Below are positions 10,061 to 21,703 of a stretch of DNA of 64,000 bases, piece by piece (positions within the stretch are counted from its first letter, which is position 1; every line of letters begins with the position of its first letter). The notes under the pieces were generated by a model. The model had not been told where the DNA came from. It was given only the letters and a program-made list of their open reading frames with translations, and made no database searches. The position numbers were made by a program, and so were the translations under genes. Origin of the DNA: Erodium maritimum (taxonomy: Eukaryota; Streptophyta; Magnoliopsida; Geraniales; Geraniaceae); the NCBI GenBank assembly GCA_963921825.1, contig OY997589.1, positions 43,968,638 to 44,032,637 on the forward strand, in the 5' to 3' direction.

Positions 10061-11937
10061 GGAATTTCAATTACTCATGTAGATAATTCATGAGGATATA
10101 TATGACCATACTTACTTTATACGAGACGCATCCCGAAGATAGTCTTATGGTATCTTGAGTCCCTGAAGGACAAGATATTTATAACATGATCTGTTAGTTT
10201 CATTTTGGTGAGACGATATCCTTCACCTTGAAGTGAAGAGAAAAGTTCTTCCTGAAGTAAGGCATGAAATGTTCTTGGAAATTATTTTTGTCTCATCATA
10301 TGTACCTGAATTACATAAGCCCGCACATTTGAAAAATGTTGCAGACCAAATGCTAGACACATTTAGAAAACTAATCAGATCATGCCAAGATAGCTGCAAA
10401 GATTTAAAAGCTTTGTGAAAGAGGGGAATGACTCCTCTTGTAAACGCCAGAAGGGTGAGAGGCTACTTGGATCAAAGAATATTGATTCCATTAGGCAAAT
10501 CATGAACATGATAAAATAAGCGTTAGTTCCAGAAGAATTACCAGAGGTGGTTCTAAAAGAACCACCAGAGGCGGTTCCAGAAGAACCAGTCGCCTAGGAA
10601 ATGCCAGAAAGCTCTTATAATCCTGAAGAATTGCAAGAGAAAAGAAATGAGGAAATTCATATGAATTACTCACACATAAAAGAAATCATAGGAATCGAAA
10701 ATCGATTTCCATTGATAAAGACATTTCTGTTACCAAGATTGAAATGGTAGATGATTTTGACATTGAACCACGTGGTGTTAACTAATGTCATTTAAAGACA
10801 TGTTTGGCCAATACGAGAAAATGTCATTCCACAAGAATTGACTTATTGGCATAATGTCCAATGTTCAAAATCATGATCAAAACATCGAAGGATGTTTTCC
10901 CAGCTGGGTATAGATGAATGAGAAACAAAGATGTTGAATATAAAGCACACCTCATAAAGATATTTCTCTCAAATGACTTAAAGCCAACTTTTGATAAAGT
11001 TGTGCTGTGTGATCACCATGGTATATTTGATATACGTACCCACTGCTAATGGTACTTTGAGTGCCAACATTTATAAAAGTCCCCGAAGGATTTGCATTGC
11101 ATGAAGCAAATCTAATGCATTGCCTTAAGCATTGTAATTCCTGAAGCAAATCCCATGATAATTTAAATTGTCAGAAGCAATGCAATTCTTCAAAGGATTT
11201 ATGATTATCTAGAAAATGACTCTCTAAAGGGTTTAATTTGCATGAGGCAATGAGACATGGTATGAGAAACCATGTACTCCTGAAGAGGTCCTTGAAGCTG
11301 TAGTATGTCTAAAGAAAGACTTTCAAATGAAAGCTTTGATGATGAAGTATTGTCTCAGCCTGAAGATCGAGCATACTTCAAATGAATCCATAAATATGCA
11401 TATGCTAAGAAACGCCTAAAGCGTGTTCTACTTGATATTCAAACGACCGATCGATATTTAGATCCTAAAGAGGATCTCATTTGTCTCAAAGAAATGAAAA
11501 GATATTTGGTCCTGAAGTACCATATCAAATTTGAGACATTATGATGTATAAAGCCTGACAGAAAATTCGCAGTAAATATGCTAGCCAACTTGAGCTCAGA
11601 AACTACTTACTAGTTTTGTGAAAGAAGCAGATCTGCGAAGCATGTTCCGGGACGATTATAGTTTGAGAAGCCAATTTTTTAGTGTTCAGTGTTTTGGTTG
11701 CAACCATTAGCTGCTCAGAAATCCGTGTATCATGAACTCCAGAAGAGACATGAGATTGACATCAATTAGAATCACGTAGTTAAAATCTCGCAGGTTTGAT
11801 TTACTGAAATTCTGGAAACATCAGCTTTTTGGGAAAATCAGTGTACAAGATAATATGAGTTGACTTTTCAAGCAAACGAGAATACTCAGTCGGTCTTCAG
11901 GGGGAGCGACAGTCAGGGGGAGTATGCTTCTGCGCGC

Positions 11938-12340
11938 TGTACTCTTTTTCCCTTATTCAGGTTTTGTCTCATGAGGTTTTCCTATAAAGGTTTTTAACGA
12001 GGCAGGTGTTGTCCAACACACCAGAAGTGAGTAAATGGAATAAACACTCTACTCGATAAGGCTTTCCTGACATCCACTTTTTGAGAAGTTAATATTCAAG
12101 ATCAGGATGCGTCGACTCAACCAAACAACCAAAGTAACCTGCCTGAAGTCAAGGGGAGACAAGTTTTGTGCGATGTACTCTTTTTTCCGTATCCAAGTTT
12201 TATCCCACAAGGTTTTCTTGGAAAGATTTTTAACGAGGCAACGTCAAGCCCATCTTCAAGTACATTTTGTGCGTTGCACTCTTTTTCTTACATGTTTTGT
12301 CCCACCGGGTTTTCCTGAGGAGGTTTTTAACGAGGCAACC
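11938..12340 (+). repeat. Three diverged 65-bp direct repeats before the copia polypurine tract
   Basis: The sequence 'tgtactcttttt ... ggttttgtc ... ttttcct ... ggtttttaacgaggca' occurs at about 11938-12005, 12172-12241 and 12268-12340. Such repeats just upstream of the polypurine tract are a known habit of Ale-type copia elements. They are evidently part of the 3' untranslated region. Confidence 0.7.
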
Positions 12341-12375
12341 TAAACTTGAAGAACATTGTGGTGTCCAAGGGGGAG

Positions 12376-12730
12376 TGTTGTGGAAAGGGCAAGTGTATGC
12401 CATGTGTTGCCACCACAATTCACATGCCACCACTACTTGCATGTTAGGGATTATGTGGCATTTGCTCATGTGTTCTTGGTTCTTATAAATAGAGGTGCCA
12501 ACCCCTTGTAATAGACAAAACTCAACACAATACAACCCCATCACCTTTTGTAATACTCTCAAGTTATGAATAGAAATTCTCTCTACTCTCCAACTCTCAA
12601 TCTCAAGTGTTATTTCTTGTTTGTTCGGTGACCAACCCGTAGACACCAACCTTTGTATTATTCTTGGGCCATCGGTGTCTTGGCGTTGGTCCCATCCAAA
12701 CTCGATCTTATAAACACGAGTTTCACGACA
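12376..12730 (+). mobile_element. 3' LTR of the decayed copia element
   Basis: After the polypurine tract (12366-12375) the LTR begins TGTTGTGGAAAGGGC. A TATA box (TATAAATA) lies at 12484-12491, about 110 bp inside, as in short copia LTRs. The 3' boundary is not certain; the CA at 12729-12730 is the best candidate, giving about 355 bp. Confidence 0.6.
12484..12491 (+). promoter_or_regulatory. TATA box in copia 3' LTR
   Basis: TATAAATA preceded by ggttct and followed by gaggtgccaac. Its position in the LTR fits an RNA polymerase II core promoter. Confidence 0.55.
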
Positions 12731-12973
12731 GAGTAAAAGTAGAAATCAACTATTTTTCAGTGTAATTACTGTTCACATGTGATGAGGAATTTGATAAGAT
12801 GAGTTCAAGTGCGAAAGTTGCACCCAAAGTAATATGTGTTGAGTATGAAACACTTGTTCATTGTAGGGTTAAAAAAGATACTCTTTAGGTTATCTACAGT
12901 GGGTCCTGTCCTCGTCTAATTGGGAAAAAATCATTTTTTCTGTCGATTTTTCGTTTCAAAGTCTGTTGTTACG
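12731..12973. other. Short unannotated stretch
   Basis: About 240 bp of AT-rich DNA without a recognisable feature, between the copia LTR and the next gypsy LTR fragment. Confidence 0.5.
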
Positions 12974-14270
12974 TGTCATGCCTCAAATCCGGTTTTGACC
13001 GGACTCGAGACGTGAACCGGAAAATTATAATGGAAACAGTTTTAAAACCAAAAATATCATCCCATATGCTCTTTAACAACAGAAATTGACATAAAAAGAG
13101 TCCTACGCTCAAGTCCAAAATAAATAAGTTTGGTGCAAAAGAAGCACATCTCTAAATACTGCCCAAAACCCGGACTCTCGCTATGAGCTCCCTAGCTTCG
13201 AGATGTCCTTCTAACCAACTCACGACCAACCTGTAGGGAAAGTAGTAAAGGGGATGAGCATTTCGCTCACCGCCACGAATACCCGTCCGACCAAGGCATA
13301 CTAATAAAGCATCAACGAACCAACAGTTTAAAACAGGTAAAACAAATATCAACACCCAGTCCAAACTTAAGGGAAAGCATATCTCACACCTGACACCCAA
13401 CCGTCACAAGGTCAATTTTCAACTTCTATACCTATACTCTCCATTTCACACAAGAAGTCACATGACACCGGTCATATCTACAACAACCAAACACAAACAT
13501 ACACAATACTGCATTGACCAACACACACAAGCACCAAAGATCACAAAGGATCAACACACCTTCTGCTCAATTTCTGGTAGCAATCTGGCTGGGCCTGGCA
13601 CTGCCCCACGCACTTTCCCCGACACATAGTCGGGCCAGGCGGTTGACCTCCTCGCGGAATAAGCGCACACTTCCTGAGTGCTAGTCGGTTGGCGGGGAAA
13701 ACACCTCTTCGCGGAATCTCAAGCCTCACACTTTATAGATCGCGCACCGAAAGGTACGACACACCTCGCGGGAAACACAGCTCTCACACTTCACCGGCCG
13801 CGCATCGGAAGGTACGACACACCTCTCGGGCACATCTCATCCAGGTATCACCAGAACAATCACAATCGCAGCCAAATATCACATGGAAACTATTACGTCG
13901 CACGCATCATTAATTCACAACTTATTCGCTACAAACACGGTTTCAACACTTCAAACGTGCAATAGGTCAATCACTCAAACACAACATGAGTCAATAGACA
14001 AGTCTTGACGATCACAGAGCACACACAACCTACATGTACAACCAAGTACCCACATGCAATTCTACAGCACGACAAGTCCACAAACCTATGGGCCCCACCA
14101 GGGACCCACATGCAAATCTATATTATAACAAGAATTCATAACCTACAGACACCACTAGGTGCCCACATGCATTTACTAGCAACTTTCCTAAATCATACCA
14201 GTATTCGCTACTTTTCCCTACCTCAAACGCAATCCACTCCAAACATAGCTCCAGAAGCGCTATGAAGACC
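12974..14270 (-). mobile_element. Gypsy-type LTR fragment, minus orientation
   Basis: The left edge is the inverted LTR end tgtcatgcctcaaatccgg, the same tail found in gypsy elements 1 and 2. Inward lies the hairpin TGAGC-N5-GCTCA (13255-13269) beside a tagggaaa motif, as in the gypsy-1 LTR. There is no PBS, polypurine tract or coding region next to it. The right boundary is undefined and placed approximately where the opposite LTR begins. Confidence 0.55.
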
Positions 14271-15888
14271 TGTTAATTCGTTTGTCTAAATTGACGGTTT
14301 TAAATCGACGGAATTGGAAATTGGATCGAAATTTTGGAACGAGAGCGAAATAAAAAGGAAAATAAAAAAGAAGAAGAAAGTGTAGTTTTGAGCCAGACAT
14401 ACGCGAAATTGGGCCGGCTTGTAGACCAAGCCCAAGTCACTCGCGCGTCAGAACCAGCCCAAGCCCGCACTTCAGAAAACCCTAACGCGCGATCAAAAGA
14501 CCTCACGCCGCTTCTCCTTCTACTGTAGCGCACGAATCCCATGCCAGAGCGTCGTCCTTCGTCTCTCTCGCTCACCTCACGCCGAACCAGAGAAGTCCCG
14601 GAGCGACCTCCCGTCCCTTTCCCCCCTTCTCCTCCCTTCCACCTCTACTCCCCTCGACAGACAGCTCAACCCAGAAACCCCAACTCCTCTTCATCGTCGT
14701 CGTCTTCTTCGATTCAACAAAACCGCGCCGCCGTCGACCGCTCGAGCTCTACCTCGCCAGATCCGTGCGATACAAAGACGGCAAGGCCTTATTCAACCTC
14801 GGTATGTTTTCCCCTCCCTTTTCATTCTGGAAATCGAGCAAGAACGTGCAAGTTTAGGGTCGAACGTGGCCGGGAAGGACTCGCCGGAGTTCCTCACTCC
14901 AGATCCGAAGTTCTCTACGCCGGCGAGCTTCCACGACTCCAGCCCTAGCCAGAGAAGCCCCAAATCTCGTCCCTTCAACACCACCTCGTCGTCCCGAGCG
15001 TCCTGGTGTCTTCCCCGCCGTCTACAACCTCCCTAGCCACATCGCCGCCGTCCGTGGTCGTGGATGAGAACGGAACCTTCGCCGGAGCCCTTCGAACCAA
15101 GTCAAGCTCAACTCGTCTGAACCTTTGGGCCAAGGTGGCACTTGGGCTGAGACAACGCTTGGACTTTTCCCGAGAAACAGGACTCCGCCCGAGAAGACGA
15201 AGACCACTCCAGAACCCGTGTGAAGAACGGAGGAAATGCCACTCGAGCGTGTCATCAGAGTATTATTAGAGGAAGACCACAAGGTAGGGAAAGTCCTAAC
15301 TACTCGAGTAATTTCGATAATCGTATGCATGTTAGGATAATAAAATCGGAAAGGTCCTAGAATGACTTATAGGATGCGAATAACTAGAATAATCGTCTTT
15401 CAATTACTAATAAATGGACGTGTCTAGAATGCATGCTTAGGATGAGAATAACTAGTGTAACTCGCTGTCAATACTTGGGAATTGATTTACTGGTAGAGAG
15501 GCCGTGATGAGCCATCGGATTAGTTGGTGTGTTAGGTTCACATGCTTGGTTGCTAGTTATTAGGATCATCAAGAGTCTAATGAAACTAGTTTAATTTTAT
15601 GGTTGATTGATAGAATGTTTACTTGATTGCTTGAGTGATTGCGTGTTGAAGTATTTGTTTGATTGAACGGATGATCGAGTATGACTGGTTGTGCCAAGGG
15701 GTACAATCAGGTGATCGATGTACCGATGGATCGTGACAGGTAAGTATACGGTAAGTGGAAGGATTGAATGGATGTCTTTGGTGTATTATGGTGAATGTGT
15801 GATTTGATGAGGGTTGGTTGGTTGAGTTGTTATTCAGTGTTTCCATTTTTCTTATTCTTAAAATGCTTGGTTGTTCGGTTCGGTACTA

Positions 15889-15920
<32 letters not shown>

Positions 15921-17082
15921 TAATCCGGTGCCGTTGTGGTGGTTGGAGTTTGACAGATACTGTGAAATATTGGTTGAGTATTGGAGCCTGATGGCATTGG
16001 TTATTGGATACTATGAGGATTGATTATTGGAGCCTGAGGGCATTGGTTACTGGATATTATGAGGATTGAATATTGGAGCCTGAGGGCATTGGTTATTGGA
16101 CCCTACGGGGCAGTTGGATGGATTATTTCGTGAGAGATGGTTACTGTGGTTTCACCCAAGTGTATGCGTCCTACGCGAGCACTACCTTGGTTCCCTATGA
16201 CATATGGTCCCTTGGAGGCATTTCCGAGAATTCCGATGATAAGCGCCCATTTGGGATTGTTTCCGGTGCCCCGACGCATGTGCCTTCTCTGGACCGAGGG
16301 AAAATCTGATATGATATGGGTACTCTGGTGGATCGGAATATGGGAACCGATGTGATCCCAGAATCTACCCATGGATCGGAGGCTTTAGAAAGCGAGTGGT
16401 TGGCGTGATATTAATTACTCCCATTTTAATAAATTATGATTCATCATAGTATTTTCATGTAATCTTTTAAGTTACTGTTATCATTGAACAAGCGATACTA
16501 TTTCATTACACTGATTCCATAGCATTTCATTGATTAATAGTGTTTACTCGTTCCCAGTTGTGATGGTTTTCTATTTTATTATAAGGTTCTCTACTTGTTC
16601 TCCGGAAAGTTATCGTTATCCTTGAGAATGCGCTATTGTTCTCGTTGCTTTTTATTTGTTTATTATATCTTTTGGTCTAAGGGTTTTAAGTACTTTTGTG
16701 ACATCGAACTAAAGCAGTTTTAATATTAAACTTGGAGGCTAAAGTTGTTTACGATTTTCCCTACTGAGCGTAAGCTCACCCCTATTTGTTTATTTATTGT
16801 GTGTACATGTGTGCTTGAGATATGGGGAATTCGAGGCTCGGGAGCTTCCGGATGTCTTGAGGATTGTATTAGAGATGTGTTGGTCCACATCGTTGAACTT
16901 TATTTATCTTTTGTTACTGGTCCAAGTTTTGACACTATATTTGAAATTTTGGATTTAATTATTGAGAAATATTTTGGACTCGCTTTCAGGTTTAAAAGAA
17001 TTTATTACTGTTTTACTACTTTTATCTCGGTTGTTTCAGGTCACGTCTCGAGTCCGGCCAAAACCGGATTTGGGGCGTGACA
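14271..17082 (+). mobile_element. Gypsy-type LTR fragment, plus orientation
   Basis: The right edge ends ttggggcgtgaca (17082), the standard tail, preceded by the hairpin at 16765-16778. Segments at 15275-15300 and 16200-16265 match, in opposite orientation, the gypsy-1 LTR at 8310-8340 and 5830-5890. The 14330-15270 part is GC-rich with CT and Ser/Pro-codon-rich tracts, as in transcribed leaders of long gypsy LTRs. The left start is unclear. No flanking TSD was found for the 12974-17082 pair. Confidence 0.6.
15893..15920. repeat. Run of 28 G
   Basis: An uninterrupted poly-G of 28 bases inside the plus-oriented LTR fragment. It could fold as a G-quadruplex and is also a likely spot for sequencing or assembly length error. 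Confidence 0.9.
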
Positions 17083-18291
17083 AGCGCACTCGCCTAAAGC
17101 TCCCCTCTTCCGCGATCGGTGGTAAAATCTAAAGTGACGAAACAACACACTTTTTAATTACGCAAGGCAACTTCGATTTTTATGAAATTAACGCATAAAT
17201 GCAACCCCGACAAGTACCGATCACTCCCAAACTTCCCAATTACTCGTCTTTGTCAAAATGGGCCCGGAATGGCCCATTTCGCCCGGCTTGGCGAATCTGC
17301 CCGGGATCGAGAAAACGTCCCTCAGGGCTCCGAAAATGTGGTCGGAGAATTGGACTATGCAACATTGCGTGTAAGGACCCGATAAGCGGAGGAAGAGATG
17401 TTGGAGGTAATACGGGCAAAATTTAGGAGGCCGAGGCAGGAACGATGGACCCCGTCCGGGGCAAGCAGAAAAGGCAATACATTTGGACCAGCATTGCACC
17501 AACATCTCAAGGCTGATCTGATTGAACACAGTTAGACTTTGTTCAGGCATGAGGTCGTTATGGATGACGACATGTAGTTATTTGGTAACTTTTAACCGTT
17601 TTCTCTAGTAGATGTATTTCCTTGTACCTGCTGTTCGACAAGTTTATGTCGCCGTAATGCGAGCCTCCCCATTGCCACATAGGCCGATTCGGTTTCTTGT
17701 ATAAGGTAACTCAATATCAATGCTCAACGACACAATCCAAAACTTTTCCTAAAGTAGAAGTGTCCAACAAAAATTATAGATTCCGAGAACAAAAGCGGTG
17801 TCTCTCAAGCTGACATGGGTCGGCCACCAGTACTGTACAGAATGGAGCGAGAACAACGCCATCGTGGTCGGTTCAAGTGAACCGAGGCGAAGCTGATGAA
17901 TTATCAATTGTCAATGACTAGGTAGTATGCCGAAGCAGTTGCCCTCGACACGAATGATTGGACACCTCGAGAAGGCCAACCACGAGGCTCTTATGTTGGA
18001 GATGCTTCGGGCTATGAACCACAACTAGCATGCTCAGTGATCTGTTTTCGTATTAACGTTCCCAGTTCCAAACAAGTCAGGTTTTATTTTGCACTCTGAA
18101 AAGCTATCCGTAAAGTTCGTAATAAATGTGGTGTTTATGTTTGTATTTTAATGCTTGTCATATATAGTTTGACCGATTCGGTCCCTCATGGTCACATGAC
18201 CCGAATCTGCCTCCATAATTAGTTACCGATTTTGCCAAGATAAGATTTGGACTGATTCTATCCTTTGAATTTGGAACCCTACGATTCTGCC
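17083..18291. other. No gene recognised
   Basis: About 1.2 kb of moderately AT-rich DNA. Short open frames on both strands (up to about 110 codons) show no known motif. The word gattcggt recurs between 17690 and 19090, which may mark an old low-copy element, but no ends could be defined. Confidence 0.5.
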
Positions 18292-18300
18292 TCCCTATAT
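18292..18300 (+). promoter_or_regulatory. Putative TATA box of the SANT-like pseudogene
   Basis: The sequence ctatatatacc lies about 150 bp upstream of the first SANT-like codon. It is a TATA-type motif in plausible position; it may also be chance in AT-rich DNA. Confidence 0.35.
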
Positions 18301-18445
18301 ATACCAACCCATTAGAAGAATCGGCCTCCACACCTCTTCTTCAAACCTCTCACCAAATAGAATCGGCCTCACACCTTTTCTCCAAACGTCTCACCAAAAC
18401 AGTATCGGAAGCCCAATATTTCATACACCACTAAATCCATAGCAC

Positions 18446-18810
18446 CTATGTGGACCAACATTGAGGAGAGGAGACTCGTTGTGGCTTGGATGATACACGA
18501 CAGTGACACCAGAGTACTGGAACGAGCTCTACGGTGATTGGCTATCCATGGCAATAGAACCATACCCCCGGTCGGTGAAGCAGCTCAAAGATCACTAGCA
18601 GAAGACCAACCTCCGGGTGCAGCGGTTCAAGATACCGTTCTTGCAAGCCGACATGATCTCGGCCCAACTGCAACCGATGTCGAGGTGCTCCTCGAGGCCA
18701 ACCGGATTTATGCCAACAATATCGTCTACCGATTCAACAAGAATGAGTGGTGGATGACTGTTTGGGAATGCCCGAAATGGAGTCGGATGAACAGGTTTCC
18801 GAACCTCTAG
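18446..18810 (+). pseudogene. SANT/Myb-like (NAM-associated type) protein fragment
   Basis: Three blocks resemble the plant Myb/SANT-like proteins often annotated 'glutathione S-transferase T3-like'. At 18446 MWTNIEERRLVVAWM matches the WxxEEDxxLxxAW start. Near 18575 QLKDH followed by QKTNLRVQRF matches the LKxRWxxINxxVxKF block, interrupted by a TAG. At 18680-18790, in another frame, LEANRIYANNIVYRF and then WECPKW match the final A-x-x-Y ... W-x-x-PKW block. Order and spacing fit one gene of about 120 codons decayed by a stop and a frameshift. The family match is from memory and moderate. Confidence 0.45.
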
Positions 18811-19365
18811 TTTTCATCCGGTCGGGTTGCTTCGGGTTGTCTGCGTGGGGGTGGTTTTTGTAGGTTCTTGGGTATTTTGCCTATGGGGGTTTGACGTTGT
18901 GTTTTTTTCGGGAAATAAAAAAATTCGCTTTCATATTATTTTATTCCCATTCATCTCGGAATAATCAAATCGGTCTATTCTACTACAACACCAACAACAA
19001 CAGACCTCCAAATCGGATCAAATTAGACCTTAAAATTCTAAAATTATAGCTTAAATAGATCGGGATTAGACCGATTCGGTCTAACCCCACCGTGAAAGGT
19101 CGTATGGTGGTTGTTAACATTGTGAAGGAACGTACGTAATCTTAAACTATTTCGTGGAGTTAGCACCACGTAAGCGTGACGGTTAAGACAAACATTACCG
19201 GCTACTAAAAGATCCATTGAGCATTAAAATATCAACAAATCTAAAGGGTGAGGATCATTCGTAGTGGAAAAATGAGGAAGAAACAAGCATGTCAGTTTAG
19301 TAAACCAAATATAAGCTACCTAGGTAGAGATGCCATACCATGGCACATATCGACCACAGCTTTTA

Positions 19366-19373
19366 CTATATAA
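19366..19373 (+). promoter_or_regulatory. TATA box of the MAPK-substrate-like gene
   Basis: TATATAAG lies 33 bases before the ATG at 19406, leaving only a very short 5' leader. The spacing would put the transcription start at or just before the ATG, so a second start or a short leader is implied. Confidence 0.55.
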
Positions 19374-19405
19374 GACCTTCTCTTCATTCAGTAACGTGTG
19401 ATTAA

Positions 19406-19663
19406 ATGGCAGGTTTGCGAAGGTCCAGCACTTCGTTTAGGAGACAAGGGTCTTCTGGTGTCGTGTGGGATGAAAAATACACGATGGACGAACAAGACAA
19501 GGTGCAGTTCAGAGACTTAAGGCCATGTCGAAGTGTCAACAACGTTGGGACATCTATTACTACTTCAAATGAAACACCACCACCAACTGTTTGCCCTCGC
19601 AGTTTGTCAGCACCAACTGTCAAAAATATATCTTCTCGAGTGGCTACTAACTACTTCCCGTAA
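19406..19663 (+). CDS. MAPK-substrate-like small protein (At1g80180/MASS type)
   Basis: A single-exon 85-residue protein starting MAGLRRSSTSFRRQGSSGVV, then WDEKY. This start closely matches, as I remember the family, the plant 'MAPK kinase substrate protein At1g80180-like' group (MASS proteins), which begin MAGLQRS..SFRRQGSSGLVW and carry a later [E/D]LRPCRS block; here RDLRPCRSVNNVG is present at residues 33-45. Those proteins are small phosphorylation targets of MAP kinases linked to stomatal development. Ser-Pro/Thr-Pro sites are weak here: TPPPT is the clearest. The usual C-terminus appears shorter or changed. A TATA box precedes it. It is the only likely host gene in the window, though a truncated copy cannot be excluded. 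Confidence 0.65.
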   Translation: MAGLRRSSTSFRRQGSSGVVWDEKYTMDEQDKVQFRDLRPCRSVNNVGTSITTSNETPPPTVCPRSLSAPTVKNISSRVATNYFP

Positions 19664-20140
19664 GCTCAAGCTTGGCTCTTATTATTTCCACAACCTAAGG
19701 TTGGATCCATAGAAACTGTCTAAAGCTCTTTCTTTCGGTTTGGACTGTGGGGATGTTATAGCAACCGTCTCAGTCTTAGGTACTTCTGCTTAAGTTATGT
19801 CAAACTTGTTCACTACAACTTTTAAATCTATATATTTGTGCTGAAATATAATCGCACGTGATGAAAAAATATCTATTCATTTTTTTGAAACAAGTAAAGT
19901 AGGGATATGCATTACTGTGAAAAATAAATCATACATGGTAGGGCGTAAAAGGCCTGAGTTCCTCAATATTATCTGGCATGCCCGTAGCCAGATCAGCTCT
20001 CATGGACCCGTAGAAATAGTCTATTTCGGATCGTAGACACTAACTCAAGAGATCCCCTTATCAGCATTTCAAAAGGACAAAACAGAAAGTAAAAAGTTCA
20101 AACACCGAAATAATAAGTACAACCCAACCTAAAACAAGTA
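19664..20140. other. Downstream region without features
   Basis: About 475 bp, AT-rich, presumably the 3' UTR and downstream flank of the MAPK-substrate-like gene. No polyadenylation signal stands out clearly. Confidence 0.4.
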
Positions 20141-20633
20141 TCATAATAGGACAGTGAAAAATAAAGTGCTATGAATGCGGCTTTTCCGAGACTTCCCAGG
20201 GCCGACTGTCCCGAGTCTATGGGTTCTTGAGCCTCTTCCTCCACTCGCAGCTTGTGATCTTGTGAGATCAAGTATGTAAGCTCCGGAGCCTTCTTTATAC
20301 AAAAAGACTTGGTGTATTGGTGTCCACCTCGTCCCTTCCCCTTTGACTTCATCGCCTTCGACCGAATGAGACCCACTCCCCCAACTTGGTCCTGCGGGTC
20401 CTTCTGCTTCCCTTGCTTCGGGGCCACCTCCAAATATATCAAGAAAGATATTGTCCCCACCTTCCTCGATGTTAGCCAGGTTGTCAGGCTTTGCAATACT
20501 CGGCTGTCCCGCCAGCTCTTCCGGGGATGCCCCTAGCTTTTTAGGAACTGCCCATTCTGGGGCATTTTTAACCAAGTTTCCAGACTCCGAATGGGAATCC
20601 TCCTTTTCCCCTATCACCTGAAATCCCCCTCCC

Positions 20634-20649
20634 GGGGGGGGGGGGGGGG
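20634..20649. repeat. Run of about 16 G
   Basis: Homopolymer inside the DUF4283 pseudogene (poly-Pro/Gly codons on the minus strand). Length may be unreliable. Confidence 0.85.
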
Positions 20650-21688
20650 CTAGAATACCCTTACCCGTACTTGCCCTAGACCCTCCCATATAACCCCTAA
20701 TCGGATCAAGGGTGAGGGAGGTCAACAGATCGTCCACCGATGTGTCCCGTGTCACCCGTGGGGCCCTACAAACCGTATTAAGGAGACGATCCACATCCAT
20801 ATGTTTCGGCACCCGAATAGAATAATCATACCAGATTTCCTTCCAACCAATTCTAGGAAGATAGGTCGTACAGTCGGTCATACGACGGGTCAGTCTACCA
20901 CATCGAGTGTAGAAACTCGGTACCCGTTCATACTGTAATACCACCAGAGAGGGCTGGGCATGACTCCTCAGTGGGAATCGAAGATGAATACGTCTCCTCA
21001 GTGGTTGACCCACATCTAGACCGACCCTCATCCACAAGAAGTCATCCGAGCGTCGTATTATAGGAATAGGGGGAGTGGTTACCTAAGTTCCCAAGGCAGT
21101 TGCAAGGAGGGCACGAACCGGGGCATTCTGAGCATCCCCTAGGACATTCATCGCCCGGGCCCCAATCTCCATACACCCGAATCGGATGTCACCGGGTTGC
21201 ATGCAGGACAGAAGCGGGACCAACATCACCGGCTAAACCTTGAAGCGCAAGGGGCCCCAGAGGCGAATATTCTTCATGGCTGCCAGGGATGGGAAATAGA
21301 AGGCCACCACGTCCTTGGTCAGGTATTCGATCTGCAGCCCGTCGACCTTCCAATGTTGAACCATCAGCCTATGGAATGCGTTCTGATTGAGGCGCCCCGT
21401 ACCCACGACCTTCCCTGCAAAGGAAAAGAGATACCGACCATCCACAACAGCCGGAATGGCCTCCGCCAGGATCTCCAAGACGTCATCTTCATCTTCCCAT
21501 TCCGGTACCACCCACCGCATCCCCGTCGTTGAGCCAGACAGTTTGAGGAGGGTCCTCACTTGATCTACTACAACCTGAGTCGAGCAGGCCCGACCTCCGC
21601 ATGTGGCAGACAGAGATTTGGCCATGCCGATGCCTGACCTGTCACGTATTGACGGGATCGACTCGGAGCATGCATGCCCTCTGGCATA

Positions 21689-21703
21689 CCCCCCCCCCCC
21701 CCC
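21689..21703. repeat. Run of 15 C
   Basis: Homopolymer near the N-terminus of the DUF4283 pseudogene (poly-G on its coding strand). Confidence 0.85.

Larger units (their letters stand above)
9608..12730 (+). mobile_element. Decayed Ty1/copia element (Ale-like), 5' part lost
   Basis: Plus-strand remnants of a copia polyprotein are recognisable but riddled with stops and shifts. At 9680-9870 the peptide ASTQCSRHTCHVETPNETEF and then LYYTTIRAIETYATE match the region before integrase. At about 9885-10030 a gag-pre-integrase segment with LWHNRLGHP-like codons appears. Around 11060-11100 a PEGF-type RT segment is visible. The tail has three copies of a 65-bp unit, a polypurine tract (caagggggag) and an LTR. 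The 5' end is cut by gypsy element 1, which inserted into it. The Ale assignment is inferred from remembered family features. Confidence 0.75.

Noticed and set aside
14541-14948. Ser/Pro-rich 135-codon frame as a host protein
   Set aside because: Low complexity, inside LTR-like sequence, with no domain.
17182-17550. Open frames of 67-109 codons on both strands
   Set aside because: No motif, overlapping each other, typical of chance frames.
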